A DNA stretch of 64,000 nt from Erythrobacter sp. SD-21. GTDB lineage: Bacteria; Pseudomonadota; Alphaproteobacteria; Sphingomonadales; Sphingomonadaceae. The notes under the pieces are model-generated. The model made no database searches. It was not told the DNA's origin and saw nothing but the letters and a program-made list of their open reading frames with translations. Positions 44,984 to 53,979 of this stretch are shown in pieces. Position 1 is the stretch's first letter; each line of letters begins with the position of its first letter. A program made the translations under genes and the position numbers. Location: the NCBI RefSeq assembly GCF_000181515.1, contig NZ_ABCG01000005.1:124001-188000 (forward strand), read 5' to 3'.

Positions 44984-45565
44984 ATGCAAGCGCAGCTCAC
45001 CGCGAAAGATATTGCCTGCCGCCGCGGCGAGAGACTGCTCTTCAAGGGGTTGTCGCTGGCGTGCGAGGCGGGCGATGCGCTGCATGTGGCCGGTGCGAAC
45101 GGGGTCGGAAAGTCGAGCCTGATCCGCATCCTTGCCGGCCTCTTGCGCCCCTTCACTGGCGAAATTTCCACGACCGGCGATATAGGCCTCATTGACGAAC
45201 GGCTTGCGCTGGACGCGAACCAGCCGCTGGGACGCGCCCTTGCGTTCTGGGAGCGGCTCGACGGCTGCAGCGATTCAGGCCGAGCGTTCGATCTGCTCCA
45301 GCTTGATGAGCTGCTCGACATTCCGGTACGATACCTCTCGACCGGCCAGAAGAAGCGTGCCGCGCTCGCCCGTTTGCTCAACCGTAATTGCCCGATCTGG
45401 CTGCTCGACGAGCCGCTGAACGGTCTCGATGCGCAGGCTCAGGCGAGCGTGGAAGCGCTGGTGGCGCAGCATTGCGCAGGCGGCGGCATCGCCGTGGTCG
45501 CCTCGCACCAGGCGATTGCCCTTCCCGGTGGCCGGACACTCGCGATTGAGGACTTCGCGGCATGA
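44984..45565 (+). CDS. ccmA: Heme exporter ATP-binding protein CcmA
   Basis: 193 aa ABC ATPase. Walker A GANGVGKSSLIRILAGLL, a short signature region YLSTGQKKRAALARLL, and Walker B WLLDEPLNGLD are present, with the H-loop His in VASHQAI. CcmA drives the cytochrome c maturation complex CcmABCD, releasing holo-CcmE. The start at 44984 has no clear ribosome site. It overlaps ccmB by ATGA. ccmC, D and E are not in the window. Confidence 0.92.
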   Translation: MQAQLTAKDIACRRGERLLFKGLSLACEAGDALHVAGANGVGKSSLIRILAGLLRPFTGEISTTGDIGLIDERLALDANQPLGRALAFWERLDGCSDSGRAFDLLQLDELLDIPVRYLSTGQKKRAALARLLNRNCPIWLLDEPLNGLDAQAQASVEALVAQHCAGGGIAVVASHQAIALPGGRTLAIEDFAA

Positions 45566-46221
45566 GCGCGGCCATCACTCTGCTCCGACGCGATCTCGGC
45601 TTGCTCCTGCCCGGCGGGAGCGGAGGCGGCGGCGTGCTGCCGCTCTTGTTCTTCCTCGCGGTGGCGATGCTCTATCCCTTCGCCGTCGGGCCGGATGCGC
45701 AATTGCTCGCGCGCACGGGCGGCGGCGTGATCTGGGTCGCGGCGTTGCTGGCCGCGATCCTGCCTTTGGAGAAGTTGGTCGCGAGCGATCTCGAGGCGGG
45801 CGTCTTCGACCAGTTGCACCTGCGCGGCATTTCGGAGGAGCTTGCCATGATGGTGCGTCTCGCCGCCCACTGGCTCGCCTTCGCTCCGCTGCTGCTACTC
45901 GCTACCCTGCCCGCTGCGGCCCTGCTGGGATTGACGGGCGAGACGACCCGCACCGTTCTTCTCGGCCTCATGGCCGGCACGCCGGGTCTTGCCGCCGTCG
46001 GCCTTGCAGTGGCCGCGCTCACGGCGGCGATGCGCGGCGGCGCGGCGCTAGCGGGGCTGATGGTGATCCCGCTTGCCGTCCCGATCCTGATCTTCGGGGC
46101 TGGCGCGCTGGGCCGGCCCGATCCGTCCGCCCTGTTGCTGACCGCGTCGATAAGCCTCGGCCTGGTCGCGCTGGCGCCCTTCGCCGCGGCAGCTGCGATA
46201 AGGGCCGCTCGGGAGACTTAG
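45562..46221 (+). CDS. ccmB: Heme exporter membrane protein CcmB
   Basis: 219 aa with six predicted membrane helices. The family pattern includes RRDLGLLLPGGSGGGGVLPLLFFLAVAMLYPFAVGPD near the start, then VIWVAALLAAILPLEKLVASDLEAGVFDQL and late helices. It is the membrane partner of CcmA in cytochrome c maturation. Its stop codon overlaps that of the converging map gene, so the two transcripts must overlap at their 3' ends. Confidence 0.9.
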   Translation: MSAAITLLRRDLGLLLPGGSGGGGVLPLLFFLAVAMLYPFAVGPDAQLLARTGGGVIWVAALLAAILPLEKLVASDLEAGVFDQLHLRGISEELAMMVRLAAHWLAFAPLLLLATLPAAALLGLTGETTRTVLLGLMAGTPGLAAVGLAVAALTAAMRGGAALAGLMVIPLAVPILIFGAGALGRPDPSALLLTASISLGLVALAPFAAAAAIRAARET

Positions 46222-47048
46222 GCGTAGGGCGGCTTGTGCAATCCCTTGGGGCTGGTGGTGAAGATTTCGACCCCGTCCTCGGTAATGCCGATGGAGTGTT
46301 CGAACTGGGCGGAAAGCGATTTGTCGCGCGTCACTGCAGTCCAGCCGTCGCTCAGCATCTTGGCGTGCGGACGGCCCAGATTGATCATCGGTTCGATGGT
46401 GAAGAACATGCCGGGCTTCAGCAGCGGGCCCGTGCCCTTGCGGCCCGTGTGGATCACTTCGGGCGCATCATGGAACAGGCGGCCGAGGCCATGGCCGCAG
46501 AATTCCTGTACCACGCCATAGCGGTGCTGGCGGGCGTGCGCCTCGATCACCGCGCCGATATCGCCTAGCCGCGCGCCCGGCTGGCGTGCGGCCTCGATGC
46601 CGAGCATGAGGCATTCATAGGTCACGTCGACCAGCTTGCGCGCCTTCAGCGCCGGTTCGCCGGCGAAGAACATCCGGCTGGTATCGCCGTGCCAGCCGTC
46701 GAGCAGCGGGGTCACGTCGATATTGACGATATCGCCATCCTTCAGCGCCTTGTCTGACGGGATGCCGTGACAGATCACGTGATTGATCGAAGTGCAGCAG
46801 CTGTGCGCATAGCCGCGATAGCCCATGGTCGCCGGCACCGCGCCGGCGTCGAGCATCATCTCGCGCGCCTTGTCGTCGATCTGGCCAGTGGTAACGCCCG
46901 GCTTCACGAAACCGGTCAGCTCGTCGAGGATTTCCGCCGCAAGGCGCCCGGCCTTGCGCATGCCTTCGAAGCCTTCCGGCCCGTGGAGCTTGATGGTCCC
47001 GTCACGATAGACGGTCTGGTCGCTGTCGATTACCTGATATTCGGTCAT
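46218..47048 (-). CDS. map: Methionine aminopeptidase, type I
   Basis: 276 aa. Metal ligands lie in GDIVNIDVTPLLDGWHGDTSRMF (the two Asp), FCGHGLGRLFHDAPEV (His), FFTIEPMI (Glu) and QFEHSIGITEDGVEIFT (Glu). HGIPSDKALKDGD is the usual substrate-side loop. It removes the initiator Met from new proteins. The N-terminal 25 residues are a short extension. It is followed on the minus strand by no gene, as its stop overlaps the ccmB stop. Confidence 0.96.
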   Translation of the reverse strand: MTEYQVIDSDQTVYRDGTIKLHGPEGFEGMRKAGRLAAEILDELTGFVKPGVTTGQIDDKAREMMLDAGAVPATMGYRGYAHSCCTSINHVICHGIPSDKALKDGDIVNIDVTPLLDGWHGDTSRMFFAGEPALKARKLVDVTYECLMLGIEAARQPGARLGDIGAVIEAHARQHRYGVVQEFCGHGLGRLFHDAPEVIHTGRKGTGPLLKPGMFFTIEPMINLGRPHAKMLSDGWTAVTRDKSLSAQFEHSIGITEDGVEIFTTSPKGLHKPPYA

Positions 47049-47089
47049 GCGCGTCCATGTAGCGACGCGGCGCCCAAATTGCGAGTATC

Positions 47090-47926
47090 CTAACGCTTTA
47101 CGCTGAAAGCGCTGGCATATTCCGGCTTTACGGCGTCGAGCACCGAACCCGTGACGGGAAAATTGAGCTCGTAATCCCCTTCGGCATAGGCGCCTGCGAC
47201 ATAGGGGCCGAAATAGACCCCGATGCGGTCGAACGTCTGCCCGTTCGAAGAACCGATGAGGAGGCTTGCCTCGTCAAGACCCGGGCAATCATTGAAGGCG
47301 CCGCCTGACGAGCGGTCCACGGCCATTCCGCGCTTGCGCTCGCGCGCCCGATCCAGGGCCTCGCAAAGGCGTGCGCCCAAAGCATTCTCGAGCGCGACGG
47401 GCGAGTTGAAAAGCTCGATGCCGGCAAGCGAGCGAGCCCGCTCCTTGTCCCAAACGAGGGACTGCTTTCCGTAAATGCCGTGTGCCCCGCCGGTATATTC
47501 GTAAAGGTTTGCCGAAAGGCTGAGGTAGCCGGGAAGATCGGCCACGACCTGCCATTCCTTTTCGTAGCCGCGGCTCTTGCACGACACGCAATCGCCGGGG
47601 AAGTCGACCAGCGATTGCTCCCACTCGCGTCTTTGCGTTGTCAGCGCGCTGGTCCGTTCCTTATCGAGCTGAACGGCGAGTGGCTCGATGCGGGCGACCT
47701 CGCGCGGCCAGCTGTAGCTGAATTCCCGCGTTCCGCCGTCACGCTGCTCCTGATCGTCGAAGGTGAAAGCCTGCACCGCGTCCGCATTCAGGGCGTCCGG
47801 CGCCTTCGGTGATGCGGGGGCTCGCGGATTTTCCGGCCCGGCAATCGGTTGGCCAGTTTCGTCCCCACCCGGCGCGCAGGCCGCGCTCGACAGGGCGAGG
47901 GAAATCAGGAACAGGGGCGTACGCAT
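47090..47926 (-). CDS. Lipoprotein with DUF4163/DUF3298-like domains
   Basis: 278 aa. A lipoprotein signal is visible (MRTPLFLISLALSSAAC, lipobox SAAC), then a polar Pro-rich linker. The body resembles the PdaC/RsiV-type DUF4163 and DUF3298 pair: FSYSWPREVARIEPLAVQLDKER, then YLSLSANLYEYTGGAHGIYGKQSLVWDKER, and GVYFGPYVAGAYAEGDYELNFPV at the end. In RsiV this fold binds lysozyme, but here the ligand is not known. It lies 41 bp upstream of map on the same strand and is divergent from the aminopeptidase gene. Confidence 0.8.
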   Translation of the reverse strand: MRTPLFLISLALSSAACAPGGDETGQPIAGPENPRAPASPKAPDALNADAVQAFTFDDQEQRDGGTREFSYSWPREVARIEPLAVQLDKERTSALTTQRREWEQSLVDFPGDCVSCKSRGYEKEWQVVADLPGYLSLSANLYEYTGGAHGIYGKQSLVWDKERARSLAGIELFNSPVALENALGARLCEALDRARERKRGMAVDRSSGGAFNDCPGLDEASLLIGSSNGQTFDRIGVYFGPYVAGAYAEGDYELNFPVTGSVLDAVKPEYASAFSVKR

Positions 47927-47969
47927 CGAATTACCTTGGCACGAAGCAGATTAATCCGAGGGGAATACC

Positions 47970-49358
47970 ATGGCCGACAAGACCAACCTAGTTCAAGCGG
48001 ACCGCGGACAGGACGCTATCCCCATCCATCTCGTGAACAAGGACGGGTTCAACGACTGGGCCAAGTCGCTTTCTTCCGGCCAGCGTGCCGCGCTCGAGGC
48101 GCAAAAGTTCGACGGCAGTGGCTACCAAGTCGGCATAGTGCCCGATGGCGATGGCTGGTTTGCCGTAGGCGGCGTGGCCGATCCGGATGAATTGTCCAGC
48201 TGGTGCATGGCGAAACTCGCCGAGGCGCTGCCTGCCGGGACCTATCGCCGCGCCGAGGGCGAGCCCGGCCCTGCCGTGCATGGCTGGCAGACCGCGCAAT
48301 ACAGCTTCACCCGGTACAAGAAACCGGACAAGCCCGTGGGGCCGCGCGTGCTGCTGACCAAGGATGCCAAGCGGATCGATGCCGCGCTGGCCGAGGCGCG
48401 CGCCGTGTGCCTCGTGCGCGATCTCGTCAACACGCCCGCCGAGGACATGGGCCCCGCCGCGCTGGAAGAGCAATGCGAGCGGCTGGCCAAGGAGCACGGC
48501 GGCAAGTTGACAGTGACCCGCGGCGACCAGCTCGAACAGGGCTATCCCATGGTCCACGCCGTGGGCCGCGCCGCGACGCGCCACCACGCCCCGCGCATCA
48601 TGCACCTCACCTGGGGCAAGGAAAGCGATCCCGTGATTGCGGTGGTCGGCAAAGGTGTGTGCTTCGACAGCGGCGGCCTCGACGTGAAGAGCTCCTCGGG
48701 AATGCTGCTGATGAAAAAGGACATGGGCGGCGCGGCGCACGCCATCGCGCTGGCCGGACTGATCATGGGCGCGAAACTGCCGGTGCGGCTCCACCTCCTC
48801 GTCCCGGCGGTCGAGAACGCGATTTCCGGCAACAGCTTCCGCCCCGGCGATGTTCTCAAGTCGCGCAAGGGGCTGACCGTGGAAATCGGCAACACCGATG
48901 CCGAAGGCCGCCTCATCCTCGGCGATGCACTCACCCGCGCGAGCGAGGAGGAACCGGAACTGATCCTCGATTTCGCCACGCTGACCGGCGCGGCGCGCGT
49001 GGCGCTCGGCCCCGACTTCCCCGCCCTAATGGCGCGCAAGGACGCGACGGCCGATGCGCTGATCGAAGCCGGCAAGGCGCATGACGACCAACCCTGGCGC
49101 CTGCCCCTGCCCGAAGCCTATGCCGAGTGGCTCAATTCCGAGATCGCCGACACCAACAACGCGCATGGCAACGCCTTCGCCGGAGCCAGCGTGGCGGGCC
49201 TGTTCCTCGACAAGTTCGTGGGCGACGGCATCGACTGGGCGCATTTCGACACTTTCGCATGGCGGCCTTCCGCCAAGCCGGGACGACCCAAGGGCGGCGA
49301 TGCCTACGGCCTGCGCGCCGCCTGGCACATGCTCCAGAACCGTTTCAAAGCGGCATAG
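47970..49358 (+). CDS. Leucyl aminopeptidase family protein (M17)
   Basis: 462 aa. The catalytic M17 domain has the metal-binding VGKGVCFDSGGLDVKSSSGMLLMKKDMGGAAH segment and the signature NTDAEGRLIL; AENAISG-like and SRTPAEDMGP-like regions are also seen. The N-terminal 130 residues are the variable domain. It cleaves N-terminal amino acids from peptides in the cytosol. Ribosome site GAGGGGA. Like other alphaproteobacterial members it is shorter than E. coli PepA (503 aa). Confidence 0.92.
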   Translation: MADKTNLVQADRGQDAIPIHLVNKDGFNDWAKSLSSGQRAALEAQKFDGSGYQVGIVPDGDGWFAVGGVADPDELSSWCMAKLAEALPAGTYRRAEGEPGPAVHGWQTAQYSFTRYKKPDKPVGPRVLLTKDAKRIDAALAEARAVCLVRDLVNTPAEDMGPAALEEQCERLAKEHGGKLTVTRGDQLEQGYPMVHAVGRAATRHHAPRIMHLTWGKESDPVIAVVGKGVCFDSGGLDVKSSSGMLLMKKDMGGAAHAIALAGLIMGAKLPVRLHLLVPAVENAISGNSFRPGDVLKSRKGLTVEIGNTDAEGRLILGDALTRASEEEPELILDFATLTGAARVALGPDFPALMARKDATADALIEAGKAHDDQPWRLPLPEAYAEWLNSEIADTNNAHGNAFAGASVAGLFLDKFVGDGIDWAHFDTFAWRPSAKPGRPKGGDAYGLRAAWHMLQNRFKAA

Positions 49359-49430
49359 TCCGTGCGTCCGACTTGCCCAGCGCAAGGGACGGGGTTAAGC
49401 GCTCCCGCACCGCAAAAGGGAAAGAAATAC

Positions 49431-49784
49431 GTGAGCGCAGCCGCCGATTACACACTGCCTGAAGGGATCGTGGGACTGAAGGGACCGGTGCAGAAGCCTG
49501 CTCCGGGAACGCTGCCCCTGCGCGGCGACCTTGCGCATGTCGCGCTGGCCGATGGCTATCTGGCCGCGCATTACGTCATCCCGCACGCGCACAAGATCGG
49601 CGATGCCGATGTGACGCTCAAGCTGAACTCGCGCGACGATGCGGAAGACGGCGCGACCCTGTCCGCCGGATCGGACGTCGAGCTGCTCGATTGCGAAGGC
49701 GATTGGGTATGGCTGACCCGCGGCCCGCAAGGCCCCAGCGGCTACGCGCACATCAGCGCGCTCGCGCCCGACATTGACGCATAG
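49431..49784 (+). CDS. SH3-like domain protein
   Basis: 117 aa from GTG 49431 behind AAAGGGAAAG. The last 50 residues look like a bacterial SH3 fold (GATLSAGSDVELLDCEGDWVWLTRGPQGPSGYAHISALAP). The first 65 contain GDLAHVALADGYLAAHYVIPHAHKIG, a segment often found in small alphaproteobacterial proteins of this sort. There is no signal peptide. Function is unknown. It overlaps the start of argC by 11 bases and follows the aminopeptidase by 72 bp. Confidence 0.7.
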   Translation: MSAAADYTLPEGIVGLKGPVQKPAPGTLPLRGDLAHVALADGYLAAHYVIPHAHKIGDADVTLKLNSRDDAEDGATLSAGSDVELLDCEGDWVWLTRGPQGPSGYAHISALAPDIDA

Positions 49785-50718
49785 CGTCTTCATCGACGGG
49801 GCGGCGGGGACGACCGGCCTCGAGATTGCCGAACGGCTCAAGGGCCGCAGCGAATTTACGCTGATCACGCTCGACGACGCGCAGCGCAAGGATGCGAACG
49901 CCCGGCGCGAAGCCTTGAACGATGCCGATGTCGCGATCCTGTGCCTGCCCGACGAGGCGGCGATCGAGGCGATCGAACTGCTCGACCCGGCCAGCGGCAC
50001 GCGGGTAATCGACGCCTCTTCCGCCCATCGCACCGCCGAGAACTGGTGTTACGGCTTTCCCGAACTCAACGGGCGCGAACGCGTGGCCGACGCGCGCCGG
50101 GTCAGCAATCCGGGCTGCTATCCTACCGGCTTCCTCGCTCTAATCGCGCCGCTGGTGCGCAAGGGACTTCTGCCCGCCGACTGGCCCTACACCGTGCACG
50201 CCGTCAGCGGTTTTTCCGGCGGGGGCAAGGGCCTGATCGAGCGGTTCGAGATCTTCGAACCCTCCCCCGCCTTTCGCGCCTATGGCCTGGCGATGGGGCA
50301 CAAGCACCTGCCCGAAATGCAGGCCCATGCGCAGCTCACCCATCCTCCGGTGTTTTCCCCGGCCGTGGTCGATGCCTATCGCGGCATGGTGGTCGAAGTG
50401 CCGCTGGCGCTGGGGCTGATCGATGGTGCCGTCGATGCTGGGGCGCTGCTCGAGGCTCTGGAACGCTTCTACGAAGGCTCGCCAATCGTCCGCGTCCACC
50501 CCGATTTCGGCCTGCCCGTCGAATTGCTGGTCAAGCCCGATGCCCCCGCGCGCGACGACATGGAACTGTTCGTCTTCGCTTCTCCCGATCGCTCGCAGGC
50601 GCGCCTCATGGCCACCCTCGACAATCTCGGAAAGGGAGCGAGCGGGGCCGCAGTGCAGAACCTCAACCTCCTGTGCGGCCTGCCGGAAACAGCGGGGCTG
50701 CACTTGCCGATTGCCTAA
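49774..50718 (+). CDS. argC: N-acetyl-gamma-glutamyl-phosphate reductase (type 2)
   Basis: 314 aa from TTG 49774; no nearby ATG gives the correct N-terminus (VFIDGAAGTTGLEIAERL). The catalytic Cys is in SNPGCYPTGFLALIAPL, and the His in GLAMGHKHLPEMQ. The length and the FIDGxxGTTGLEI start mark the shorter type 2 ArgC. It reduces N-acetylglutamyl phosphate in arginine synthesis. It overlaps the SH3-like gene by 11 bases, which would suit translational coupling of the TTG start. Confidence 0.93.
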   Translation: MTHSVFIDGAAGTTGLEIAERLKGRSEFTLITLDDAQRKDANARREALNDADVAILCLPDEAAIEAIELLDPASGTRVIDASSAHRTAENWCYGFPELNGRERVADARRVSNPGCYPTGFLALIAPLVRKGLLPADWPYTVHAVSGFSGGGKGLIERFEIFEPSPAFRAYGLAMGHKHLPEMQAHAQLTHPPVFSPAVVDAYRGMVVEVPLALGLIDGAVDAGALLEALERFYEGSPIVRVHPDFGLPVELLVKPDAPARDDMELFVFASPDRSQARLMATLDNLGKGASGAAVQNLNLLCGLPETAGLHLPIA

Positions 50719-50801
50719 TTATTGTGCAGCCTCAGGCCATACTTTGGGCACTAGGCTCCAAGCCGCCAACCCATCACCGCGCATTTCCGCCATTCGCGCG
50801 C

Positions 50802-50818
50802 TTGGCACGTTTCTTGGA
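50802..50818 (+). promoter_or_regulatory. Sigma-54 type promoter upstream of glnB
   Basis: TTGGCACG at 50802-50809 followed after four bases by TTGGA gives a -24/-12 element with correct spacing. Only the invariant -12 C is changed to G. It starts 92 bases before the glnB start codon. glnBA operons of alphaproteobacteria are often under NtrC/RpoN control, so this fits. No clear NtrC box was seen. Confidence 0.6.
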
Positions 50819-50842
50819 ACACCGCGCGAAAGAACACATTAG

Positions 50843-51232
<390 letters not shown>

Positions 51233-51238
51233 CTACCT

Positions 51239-51330
51239 CCCCCTCCCGCTTGCGGGAGGGGGTCGGGGGGTGGGCCACAGGGGCCGCTCTCCACCAACCC
51301 ACAACTAGCCCCTCCCGCAGGCGGGAGGGG
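51239..51330. repeat. Pair of REP-like GC-rich palindromes between glnB and glnA
   Basis: Two near-identical palindromes: 51239-51262 (11-bp stem of CCCCCTCCCGC, loop TT) and 51309-51330 (10-bp stem of CCCCTCCCGC, loop AG). The 46 bases between contain partly complementary GTGGG and CCCAC stretches, so the whole can form a larger cruciform. This matches the style of repetitive extragenic palindromes. It may lower glnA transcription relative to glnB or stabilise glnB mRNA. Confidence 0.7.
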
Positions 51331-51350
51331 AATTGAAGAAGGAAGAATTC

Positions 51351-52760
51351 ATGGCAAGTGCGAAGGACGTCCTCGAGCGTATCAAGGACGAGGAAATCGA
51401 GTGGGTCGACCTGCGCTTCACGGACCCCAAGGGCAAGTGGCAGCACCTGACCATGGTCGCCAAGACGCTCGATGAGGACCAACTCGAAGACGGCCTGATG
51501 TTCGACGGCTCGTCGATCGCCGGCTGGAAGGTCATCAACGAAAGCGACATGATCCTGAAGCCCGACCTCGAACGCGTCTATGTCGACCCGTTCAGCGCAG
51601 AACCGATGCTGATCATGTTCTGCGACATCGTCGAACCCTCGACCGGCGAATGGTACGCCCGCGACCCGCGCACGACCGCCAAGCGCGCCGAGGCCTTCCT
51701 CAAGTCGACCGGTCTCGGCGACACCATCTACGTCGGTCCGGAAGCCGAATTCTTCATGTTCGACGATGTCCGCTTCGAAGACGGCTATGCAGGATCGGGT
51801 TACGCCATCGACGACATCGAACTTCCGACCAACAGCGGCAAGGAATACGAGAGCGGCAATCTTGCCCATCGTCCGCGCGCCAAGGGTGGCTATTTCCCCG
51901 TGGCCCCGGTCGACAGCGCCGTCGACATTCGCGGCGAAATGGTCTCGACCATGATCGAAATGGGCCTCAATTGCGACAAGCACCACCACGAGGTGGCCGC
52001 CGCGCAGCATGAGCTTGGCCTCACCTTCGGAACGCTGGTCGAAACCGCCGACAACATGCAGATCTACAAGTATGTCGTGCACCAGGTCGCGCATATTTAC
52101 GGCAAGACCGCGACCTTCATGCCCAAGCCGATCAAGGACGATAACGGTTCGGGCATGCACACCCACATGTCGATCTGGGACGGTGGCAAGCCGACCTTCG
52201 CCGGCAACCAGTATGGCGGTCTCAGTGAAAACTGCCTCTACTACATCGGCGGCGTCATCAAGCACGCCAAGGCCCTCAATGCCTTCACCAACCCGACCAC
52301 CAACAGCTACAAGCGCTTGGTGCCGGGCTTTGAAGCGCCGGTGCTGCTCGCCTATTCGGCGCGCAACCGTTCGGCATCGTGCCGCATCCCCTATGGTGCG
52401 GGCGACAAGGCAAAGCGCGTCGAGTTCCGCTTCCCAGACGCGATGGCCAACCCCTATCTCGCCTATGCCGCGCTGCTGATGGCCGGTCTCGACGGCATCC
52501 AGAACAAGATCCATCCGGGCGAAGCGATGGACAAGAACCTCTACGACCTGCCCCCGGCAGAGCTCGCCGACGTTCCGACTGTCTGCGGTTCGCTTCGTGA
52601 GGCGCTCGAGGCGCTGGAAGCCGATCACGAGTTCCTGCTCAAGGGCGACGTCTTCACCAAGGACCAGGTCGACGCCTACGCCGAACTGAAGTGGGACGAA
52701 GTCCTGCGCGTCGAAACCACGCCCTGCCCGGCGGAGTTCGATATGTATTACAGCGCTTAA
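51351..52760 (+). CDS. glnA: Glutamine synthetase, type I
   Basis: 469 aa from the ATG at 51351 (AAGGAAG upstream), the standard type I length. Signatures: [11 protein letters not shown], the metal-binding [35 protein letters not shown], the ATP site region [11 protein letters not shown] and NRSASCRIP. The adenylylation tyrosine is in DKNLYDLPP. It makes glutamine from glutamate and ammonia and is controlled by PII (glnB, upstream) through adenylylation. A terminator follows. Confidence 0.98.
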   Translation: MASAKDVLERIKDEEIEWVDLRFTDPKGKWQHLTMVAKTLDEDQLEDGLMFDGSSIAGWKVINESDMILKPDLERVYVDPFSAEPMLIMFCDIVEPSTGEWYARDPRTTAKRAEAFLKSTGLGDTIYVGPEAEFFMFDDVRFEDGYAGSGYAIDDIELPTNSGKEYESGNLAHRPRAKGGYFPVAPVDSAVDIRGEMVSTMIEMGLNCDKHHHEVAAAQHELGLTFGTLVETADNMQIYKYVVHQVAHIYGKTATFMPKPIKDDNGSGMHTHMSIWDGGKPTFAGNQYGGLSENCLYYIGGVIKHAKALNAFTNPTTNSYKRLVPGFEAPVLLAYSARNRSASCRIPYGAGDKAKRVEFRFPDAMANPYLAYAALLMAGLDGIQNKIHPGEAMDKNLYDLPPAELADVPTVCGSLREALEALEADHEFLLKGDVFTKDQVDAYAELKWDEVLRVETTPCPAEFDMYYSA

Positions 52761-52780
52761 GCCTCGCACCAAAAAGATGA

Positions 52781-52813
52781 GGGCGTCGGGTTCTGCCCGG
52801 CGCCCTTTCTTTT
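52781..52813 (+). terminator. Rho-independent terminator of glnA
   Basis: An imperfect stem (GGGCG-T-CGGG with CCCG-G-CGCCC) followed by TTTCTTTT, 20 bases after the glnA stop. It should close the glnBA transcript. Confidence 0.8.
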
Positions 52814-52903
52814 GCGCGGAAAGGAGAGTGATGAGCCTAAACTGTTTCTTAGTATCACCGCTCTAGGCTCCCTTTGAGAGCTTACGGCGGACCTAGGACA
52901 GGC

Positions 52904-53905
52904 ATGAATTTCTGGCGCAAGGACATACCTCAGGATGAGGCGCAGACGCGCGCCGACGTGATCATCCAGAAGAAAAAGCGCAAGCAGGACCCCCAGGCCT
53001 CGGGTCTCGGCGCGGTGGCTATTCCGCGCAACGGTCCGCGCGCGATCCACCAGCGCAACGAGGATCGCCACGTCCTGCGCGGGAAGAAGGCCCGCGCGGA
53101 CATCGGCGGCAATATCCACGAAGTTTGCCTGCTCAACATCTCATCCAACGGGGTTATGATTGAAAGCGGCCTCGATCTGGCAATCGGACAGGAAGTGTAC
53201 CTCTCGATCGAGGACTGCGCCCCGATCACGACTGCGGTGCGTTGGCTGCGCTCGGGGCGAATCGGTCTCGAATTCATCGCCGAGACGGTGATCATCGCCG
53301 ATGCCGGTGTGCAGGACTATGTCGTCAAGACGATCCGGCACGAACTAGAAGCGGCGGGAGGTGCGGCGGGCCTCGCCGTAGGGTCCGAACGGCGCGAGCG
53401 TTCGACCCGCCACAACCTCGTCTTCGTCGCCAAACTGCGTTGGAAAAAGCGCGAGGCGACCGCGCGCCTGCGCAATATTTCGCGCAGCGGGGCCATGATC
53501 GCGCTTGCCGACAGTGTCGATCTTGCGGTGGGACAGGACGTCACGCTATCGCTCGCCAACGCCGGCGATATCGCGGCCCGTGTACGGTGGGCTGTCGACC
53601 GCCAGTTCGGCCTCGAGTTCCTCGAGGATTTCGACGTGTCGCTCCTTGTGAAGGAGTTCTGCGCCGAGCTGGAGCCTAGCGACGATGCCTCGGGCCTTGG
53701 CCGGAGCAAGGAAGTCTGGTCCCCGTCGGCGGAAGATTTCGACATCCTCAACATGCGTCTCGGCAAGGTCGAAAATCCCCACAAAGCCCCTGACATGGCC
53801 TATGGCAGACTGACCTTGGACGAGGTCTATGCAACGCTCTATCCGGAAGGCCGGCCGGAAGGTTCGGACAAGGACGGCGAGGAATCCCCCGGTGCCGAGG
53901 GCTGA
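52904..53905 (+). CDS. Double PilZ-domain protein
   Basis: 333 aa from the ATG at 52904. Two PilZ domains are seen: residues about 50-145 with RHVLR (55-59) and NISSNG (78-83), and about 160-255 with an Arg-rich RERSTR (164-169) and NISRSG (191-196). Both keep the arginine motif and the (D/N)xSxxG motif needed for c-di-GMP binding. A basic patch (QKKKRK) precedes them and an acidic tail follows (GSDKDGEESPGAEG). There is no membrane helix, so a cytosolic c-di-GMP receptor is likely. Its target, for example motility or polysaccharide synthesis, is unknown. Confidence 0.85.
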   Translation: MNFWRKDIPQDEAQTRADVIIQKKKRKQDPQASGLGAVAIPRNGPRAIHQRNEDRHVLRGKKARADIGGNIHEVCLLNISSNGVMIESGLDLAIGQEVYLSIEDCAPITTAVRWLRSGRIGLEFIAETVIIADAGVQDYVVKTIRHELEAAGGAAGLAVGSERRERSTRHNLVFVAKLRWKKREATARLRNISRSGAMIALADSVDLAVGQDVTLSLANAGDIAARVRWAVDRQFGLEFLEDFDVSLLVKEFCAELEPSDDASGLGRSKEVWSPSAEDFDILNMRLGKVENPHKAPDMAYGRLTLDEVYATLYPEGRPEGSDKDGEESPGAEG

Positions 53906-53979
53906 TCCTCAAACCGGATTTCCTACTTAACTTGAGTGTGCATGATTGGGCGGCCTGTCTCCGATGAAAGGCCTTCCCT

